Source: Dryomyza anilis
Taxonomy: Eukaryota > Arthropoda > Insecta > Diptera > Dryomyzidae
DNA: 64,000 bases
NCBI GenBank assembly: GCA_951804985.1
Contig: OX638130.1
Span: 434,001-498,000 of the forward strand
Direction: 5' to 3'
A program made the translations under genes and the position numbers. How positions within the stretch are numbered: position 1 is the stretch's first letter; every line of letters begins with the position of its first letter. Under the pieces are notes generated by a model, which worked only from the letters and a program-made list of their open reading frames with translations, was not told where the DNA came from and did no database searches. Shown one piece after another: positions 57,410 to 64,000 of the stretch.

Positions 57410-57873
57410 ATCACACTAATATTAACCACACTAAAATTTACCACACTAAAACTCACCACACTAAAATTAACCACACTAAAATTAACCACACTAAAACTCA
57501 CCACACTAAAACTCGCCACACTAAAATTCCCCACACTAAAACTCACCACACTAAAATTCACCACACTAAAATTCAGCACAATAAAATTCACCACACTTAA
57601 ATTCACCACACTAAAACTAACCAAACTAAATCTCACCACACCAAAATTCACCACACTAAAATTCACCACACTAAAAACTCACCACACTAAAATTCACTAC
57701 ACTAAAATTCAACATACTCAAATTCACCACACTAAAACTCACCACACTCAAATTGAACACACTAAAACTCACCACAATAAAATTCACTACACTTAAACTC
57801 CGCACACTAAAACTCATCACACTAAAACTCAACACACCAAAACTCACCACACCAAATCTCACCACACTAAAAC
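57410..57873. repeat. 15-bp minisatellite, about 30 units
   Basis: The unit is ACCACACTAAAATTC with an AACTC variant. Because the period is a multiple of three, the minus strand stays open and reads as repeats of F-S-V-V-N/S over two frames. That is a by-product of the repeat, not evidence of a gene. Confidence 0.95.
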
Positions 57874-58164
57874 TTCTACTGGGAAAAACTCTACGGGAAA
57901 GAATTGTTTCGCCTTCTTGAACTTGAACTGGTCGGTTGTCTTCTCGACTGGTCCTCGTTCGGCGTTGTCGCTTAGAGTTAACGGGAGAAATCCCGTTTCT
58001 CAGCCAAATACATTTACTTTTTGTGTCGCGAACGGCCTCGTTGCTAAGGCACATAAAAAGTGAATCAAACCATTTTGTAAAGTACAGTTTAAAAAAAAAA
58101 ACTTTAAAACATTCGTTATGGCGTTATAATCGTGAGATTGGCCAAGTAAATCTTCAATAACTTT

Positions 58165-58244
58165 ATTGAAGTAACTCAAGTTATTTTCAGGATTCGTATA
58201 CCCTGGTGACCTATATACTACTTTGAGTTGTAACCACACATACA

Positions 58245-58250
<6 letters not shown>
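58165..58250 (-). repeat. Dispersed repeat shared with 26700-26790
   Basis: TTATTTTCAGGATTCGTATA, then CCCTGGTGACCTATATACTA and GTAACCACACAT, is the complement of the centre of the MITE at 26410-27339. It marks an interspersed family of unknown class. Confidence 0.6.
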
Positions 58251-58837
<587 letters not shown>

Positions 58838-58849
58838 GCCATTCCACAC

Positions 58850-59060
58850 CAAATCGACCAAAAAAAAGTCAAATTTGAGATTTTACCTTTTGGATTTCAA
58901 TAAAATTTGGGCAACTGATAAAGGGTATCAGATATGCACTGACCTATTTTTTAAATTTTTTTCGCCCACTACTTCCAGAGATGCAGTGGCTCAAAGTTAC
59001 AAAAAAATGGGCCAAAAATCACTTTTGTATAGTTGTTTATATTTAAATCTCTCTCGAAAA
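58850..59060 (+). repeat. Repeat with CGCCCACTACTTCCAGAGAT core
   Basis: GGGTATCAGATATGCACTGA, CGCCCACTACTTCCAGAGAT and AAAAATGGGCCAAAAATCAC recur in the opposite orientation at about 61780-61970. The two copies form a loose inverted pair about 2.7 kb apart. Confidence 0.7.
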
Positions 59061-60427
59061 GCAATGTATCAACAAAAAAAAAAAATTAATTAAATTATGA
59101 AAAAAATTAAATAATGAAAAAAATGTTTTTCGATAAATAAAAAACTTAATATTAAATATTATGTGATTTTCTTTTACCATTTGTTTTTTTCTATATTTCA
59201 ATATTAATGAAAATTCCTACTCTATTCCTTACTCTAGTAAGAATAATAAATAAAAAAAAAAAATGCACTAAGTACTCGGTGTCATAAGCAGTTCATTTCA
59301 GTATTTAAATGTTTATTGCACATCATCATAGACCTCTTCACTTCAGTTTTATTTTGCTTGTGTTTTGTTTTGACAGTACTTGGTTCTTTGTTGTTGTGAG
59401 CAAGACATTCATTTGATTTTCAAGCATAGAGTTGACGACAGTAAATGTTTTGAAACGAAATGAATGTCTTGAAGTGGGTTTCAAATGGCCTTGTGCAGCT
59501 GTCTAATCAGCATCACTACCCGAATCCGTTTAGCCATGTCCGTCAGTCTGTCCGTCTTTCTGTCCGAATACAGAAAAACAACTTGAGAAATACTGATCAG
59601 AATGCTATGAATTTCGTCTGAATATATTTTAGCCAAAAGTAGGAACTGAGTTTGAAAATGAGCCAAATCCGTCAACGGACACGCCCACCTCCCATACAAG
59701 TCACTTTTATATAACTCTTTAGGAACTAATAACTCGAAAAGTATACAAGATATACTTATAAAATTTAAAACATATTGTTGTAATTTACCTTAAAATTGGT
59801 GATCCAAAAATGGGCGTGAACCGCCCACATTTTTTTCATTTTTTCCCGGGTTTTCATAGTGGAAAATTGAACCGTAAATTATTAAAATCAAATCTATGTA
59901 ATATTAGCCTTATAAAATTTTGAATATAGGCGTGGTCCACCCAATTATATTTTTCTGTTTTTTTTTATTAGTTTTTTATACTTTTATATCAATTTTTTAA
60001 ATTATGGGGATATATGACATAAATTTCGGATATGTGAATAATATTCTGAGGGTGGGGAGGTTCTGCATAATTAAAAACTTCAAAATTAAGGTATGCAATT
60101 AAATATCCCACATGAATATCACCACCAAAGGTGTAGGGTATTCCATAGTCGGGCCCAACCGACTATAAAAGTCCGCCCCATGTGACCGAACTTACCGATG
60201 TGATCTAACTTTCACAACTCGTTTTTTAATTAATAAGATTTTTTATAATATACATTAATCGTTTACATACAAAGTATATTAAATGAAAATATAAATATTT
60301 AAATCATTAACTAAATGCTATGTTCCACTGTGCGCAACTCTACGTATTGAACACCAATAGAAACTAGAAATTGTCGACCAATTCTTAAATTTACTTTATT
60401 TAGTTATTTTTAATTAAAACACTCTTA
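59061..60427. other. Spacer of degraded dispersed repeats
   Basis: No exon was found. A dispersed repeat (59500-60180) carries AGCATCACTACCCGAATCCG, GTCCGTCAGTCTGTCCGTC, CACGCCCACCTCCCATACAA and ends GGGCCCAACCGACTATAAAA. Similar pieces are seen at 23820-23990, 32230-32400 and 56475-56585. Confidence 0.6.
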
Positions 60428-60966
60428 GGGCCAGTTTTTCAGTGATAGTTGAACTTTGTTTGTGGTTTAAACTTCGTTTAAAATCAAAATCGATTTTTTC
60501 AGTGAACTTCAACCGTCGTTTAAACTTAGTTTAAACGACCGATGCTGATGGTTTAAACTTTCAAAGTTTTTGACATGAATTTTTTTCACAACACTTTTCA
60601 CTATTTTCTGTCGCTGCGCTGTTTCACAAATTATTATTAATTTTTGTATTTTTGCACACTATGCTTTAAAAAAAAGTCTCACGTGCACGTCAGTTGCTCG
60701 ATCTGTTGAATATTGAAATTTAAATTTATTTTATTTTTCTGAAACAATTTTTGTATTTATTTAATTTTGAATGACATTTATCAGAAGTCAATATCGAGAG
60801 AATTATTTGTCATTTGCCTGTGATGCCATATGTATTGTCTTGGTCTGTGTTCATTTTAAACTATCACTGAAAAACTGCTAACAAAATTAAACGACGTTTA
60901 ATTTAATGAGAAGATTAATTAAACGGAGTTTAAACTACGTTTAAACGAGCACTGAAAAACTGGCCC
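60428..60966. mobile_element. 539-bp MITE with GGGCCAGTTTTTCAGTG ends and TTA target duplication
   Basis: GGGCCAGTTTTTCAGTG at the left and CACTGAAAAACTGGCCC at the right are perfect inverted repeats flanked by TTA on both sides (60425-60427 and 60967-60969). Subterminal AAACTTCGTTTAAA-type motifs are repeated in both orientations. The end sequence and TTA duplication point to PIF/Harbinger. It is non-autonomous. Confidence 0.85.
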
Positions 60967-61559
60967 TTAAAGAATGAGTGTATAATAAAAAAACAACATA
61001 AACATTTTATTTTGAACAGTACTTGATATATTTTTAAAAGTTTTGTTGCAATTGTGAAAAGATCTCAAAATGTATTATTATTCTAAATTAAAATGCCTCA
61101 AAATAAGTTACAGATAAAAAAAAAGTTTAGTCAAAATTCTATTTAACATTAAATATTTTGTATTAAATGTGATATGTTTAACAATTTATACTGGGGTGAC
61201 TGGAGAACAAAGCAGCGTTGGACCAGCTCGCATGAAGTCGCACGATCGACTGATAGCTTTCGCAGGTCAAACGCACTTATATTCGCTGCACTCGCTTTAA
61301 CTCTAGAAATCCTCTCACCATTTCCGCTTCACCGATCTTCTCCTCGTCTAGCACCTTGCGTGCTGACGTTATGCCCGTACGGGCTGAGTTGGGCATCCCT
61401 AGTATATATCTCAATAACTAGAGACAATTTGATGAAACTGACGCCGTTTTCGAAATCAGAGTTACAAAATCATTGAAAAATTATTGCAAACTTTAAAAAA
61501 AAATATTTTTTTTTTTCAATACAAAAAATATGTAAAAATTTCAAAAAAAATAATTTTTA

Positions 61560-61970
61560 AAATATGATGCTATCAAAATACCATCTTGAAATTTGGCATG
61601 AACATTTATATTAAATCAACCAAATAATGTGATTTTTTTCAGAATTTTAAAAAGGGTCCTTTTTAAGGACATCCATTTTGAAGTGCATGGATAATTACCA
61701 AGGGCCACATGTCCAGGTTTAGAAGTTTCAACTTAATTGGTATTAATGCTTGTTTTCTTAGCTTTAAAACGAGCCATCAACGGATTTTCTGGTATTTCAA
61801 CTTTAACAGATATTGAAATATGAACAACCATATAAAAGTGATTATTGGCCCATTTTTTGTAAATTTGAACCACTGTATCTCTGGAAGCAGTGGGCGAAAA
61901 AATAAAACAAAAATAGATCAATGCATATCTCGATACCCTTTATTTCATTGAAATCGAAGAAGACGAAAAT
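61560..61970 (-). repeat. Inverted partner of the 58850-59060 repeat
   Basis: Carries the complement of CGCCCACT-GCTTCCAGAGAT and AAAATGGGCCAATAATCACT, and abuts the LINE remnant at about 61975. It also includes GTGATTTTTTTCAGAATTTT upstream. Confidence 0.6.
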
Positions 61971-61974
61971 TTTA

Positions 61975-64000
61975 GAGTAGTGGTTCCATCTCCTATTAAC
62001 AAGCTTATTAAATTTATTTTTAACCTCAACTAATGTGCAACTTTTTTTAGAGACGTCAAGAAATTCAACTACAGGTGTAAATATTATGGTACCAAATGAA
62101 ATTGAGAAATATGGATGTATTGAAAATGATTGTATAATAAAATTGTTTTGCTTCTCAGAAAATTTTTGTAGTATTATAGAGCAATGAGGATAATTTTGAA
62201 TTAGCTCATTTATAAATGACCAAGCCTGGTGTTTGGTATTGGCAATTAATTTGTTTACAACATTATCTGCTAGTTTTGAATATCTTTCTGGTATCGGCAT
62301 TGCATTAGCAGCTTGCTCCAACCCAAGAGTATGTGTTGATATCATTGCTCCGAGAGCAATACGTATGCCTTTATATTGAATTCTTTGAAGTTTTAGGATG
62401 ATAGAATATAAACTGTTAATATAAACATTAAAGCAAAGTGGACTTAATACAGCACCCTAAGGAGTACCAGTAAACGACCTTCTACATATAGTACCAGAAG
62501 ACGATTGAATAATTAATTCCTTATGGCTAGATAAGCTGTAAATGATTTCACAAAGATGATTAGGTAATCCTAAAAGCTTAAGTTGAGCTGTTAGTAAAGC
62601 TATGTTAACATTATCAAATGCTCCTTTAATGTCAATAAACTATGCAACCATATAATTTGATTTTTGAATTGCAAGTTTTGCTGAAGTGTATAATGTTAAA
62701 ACGCTGTCCGTCGTCGATCTTCCGCGACGGAAACCTGATTGAGCTGAATGTAATTTATATTTAAATTCTAAGAAATGTTCAATTCTATTGCCAATCATGC
62801 GGTCAAAAAGTTTCCTGAGACATGAAATTAAAGCAATACAATGATATGAGGACGGAATATTCGCGGGTTTTCCTTTTTTTTGTAGAGGCATAACTTTATA
62901 TTGCATCCATGAGTCTGGTATTAAACCAGATTTTAAAACATTGTTAAACATTTGTAGTAAAGCAAATTTGTTACTAGAATTGAAGTTTTTAATGTGTCCA
63001 TTTCTAATACCGTCCAATCCTGGAACAGAATCTTTTGATTTAGAAATAGCAATATTAAGTTCATTAAATGAAAAATTCAACGTCAATGAATGGTTTAACG
63101 GATTAGCGCTTGGAGTAATGTTCATCACAGGACCAGAGGGGCCCGTAAGTCCATCTCAAAATTGTTGAAGACAATCAAATGAAATTGGATCTGGTTTTTT
63201 AACATTTATGCCACGGAAGATTTTAATTTTATCCCATAACTCACCAACAGATATATCAGAACTGATTTCTTCACAGAACAATTTCCAGCCATTTCCCTTT
63301 TCCTGACGAATAGTATAGAAATAATTTTTAATAGCTGCTTTTAGCGCATTACAATTTTCACGTGAAGGATTCTTTTTAAATTTAGAAAAACGAAGAATTT
63401 GATTTGCAGATGCCCTCTTACACTTAGTATTCCACCAAGGATTATCAGTATGATTTTTAATTTTTGTATTTTTTAAAGATTTAAAGTGGTCAAAAAATAA
63501 TTTAGAAAATTTATTAAATTTATCCGATTCACCTGATGTTAAAAATTCATTGCTGTGAATAATGTTCCATATTTTTTCATTAATACCTAATGTTTTTAGG
63601 TATCAAAAACTCTCTTCTTTCCACCACAGAAGTTGGCTGGAAATTCAGATCAATTTCAATACCACAGTGATTGCTTATTTAAAGTTTTTCAAGTGGAAAC
63701 CAATGATAGACTTAAAGAGCAAACTGAAACAATTTTTATTTTTTTCTTATTTATAAAGAAAATATCAATTTCTTCATGCTTCTCATAAACGTATTTACTA
63801 AGCTTAACTAAAGGCGAAGTATTTTTGCCCGGAAAAGCTTGAACAAAATTGCATACTCATGTATTGTCGAATACGAAAATCCACAATCTTATCGGGTGGA
63901 GCGCCGTCCGATACAGAAGTGTCTTTTCTGTTTAGAAAAGTAATCTCTGGCCAAACCATGATAACTTATACAGCTTTTAATCAAAAATAGGAAAATGAAA
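61975..64000 (-). pseudogene. Jockey-like LINE remnant, endonuclease to C-terminus, broken
   Basis: Reading leftwards from the right edge: endonuclease end (S-N-H-C-G-I-E-I-D-L near 63670), then reverse transcriptase DSVPGLDGIRNGHIKNFNSS, SYHCIALISCLRKLFDRMIG, HSAQSGFRRGRSTTDSVLTL, FIDIKGAFDNVNIALLTAQL and G-T-P-stop-G-A-V-L-S-P-L-C-F-N-V-Y-I-N. The expected F-A-D-D catalytic block after it is absent: the frame jumps to LQRIQYKGIRIALGAM, so an internal deletion removed it. Stops at about 62459, 62640 and 63165 add to the damage. The 3' end is cut at about 61975 by another repeat. It continues beyond the window. Confidence 0.85.

Noticed and set aside
57358..58054. Hydrophobic repeat proteins of 103 and 127 aa on the minus strand
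   Set aside because: Entirely produced by the 15-bp minisatellite; no start context, no non-repeat coding sequence.
61174..61476. 100-codon plus-strand frame
   Set aside because: Lies in the GC-rich candidate Helitron end; no conserved motif and no splice or regulatory context.
61842..62345. 167-codon minus-strand frame as an independent gene
   Set aside because: The first part is the C-terminus of the LINE; the rest reads into an unrelated inverted repeat.

Overview
The window is about 64 kb of AT-rich, intron-containing, transposon-laden nuclear DNA from a higher fly (Diptera: Brachycera, probably a calyptrate such as a blow fly or house-fly relative). The first coding exon of extradenticle and the whole of Tip60 are close to what I recall of the Drosophila proteins. 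The introns and intergenic DNA, however, are long and full of short inverted-repeat elements, Tc1 and LINE remnants and a tRNA-derived SINE, which is more typical of large calyptrate genomes. Several of the recognised genes (extradenticle, Tip60, eIF3g) are X-linked in Drosophila as far as I recall, so this may be Muller element A; that is an inference.

Layout. 1-2.8 kb: first coding exon of extradenticle (minus), the rest lying off the left edge. 3-10.3 kb: gene-poor spacer with MITEs. 10.4-41.2 kb: one large minus-strand gene coding for a p140Cap/SRCIN1/sickle-tail-like AIP3-domain protein. I traced 19 exons of a short form (1,112 aa) and two extra upstream exons that give a long form (1,965 aa); every splice phase matches. 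Two host genes on the plus strand are nested in its introns: a small single-pass membrane protein (21.7-22.5 kb) and a secreted pentraxin/laminin-G-like protein (29.2-34.6 kb). 43.8-44.6 kb: eIF3g (minus), with an ACG-rich palindromic repeat block just upstream. 46-49.2 kb: stacked repeats and MITEs. 49.4-49.9 kb: an intronless coiled-coil gene I do not recognise, convergent with Tip60 (minus, 4 coding exons, 502 aa, 50.1-51.9 kb). 52.8-55.8 kb: a plus-strand MBD plus PHD-like zinc-finger gene that carries an internal exon-intron duplication and a duplicated, start-codon-disrupting 5' leader. 56-64 kb: a transposon graveyard (two Tc1 remnants, a 15-bp minisatellite, a candidate Helitron, a TTA-flanked MITE, and a Jockey-like LINE running off the right edge).

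The genes do not form a pathway in the bacterial sense. The chromatin and transcription genes (extradenticle, Tip60, the MBD/PHD gene), one translation factor and one cytoskeletal scaffold are ordinary neighbours. The most interesting points are the two-promoter architecture and nested genes of the AIP3-domain locus, the self-duplicated MBD/PHD gene, and the ACG-rich palindromic array beside eIF3g. I saw no prokaryotic-type system, CRISPR array or rRNA. All exon calls come from reading splice sites and frames by eye; no database search was possible.
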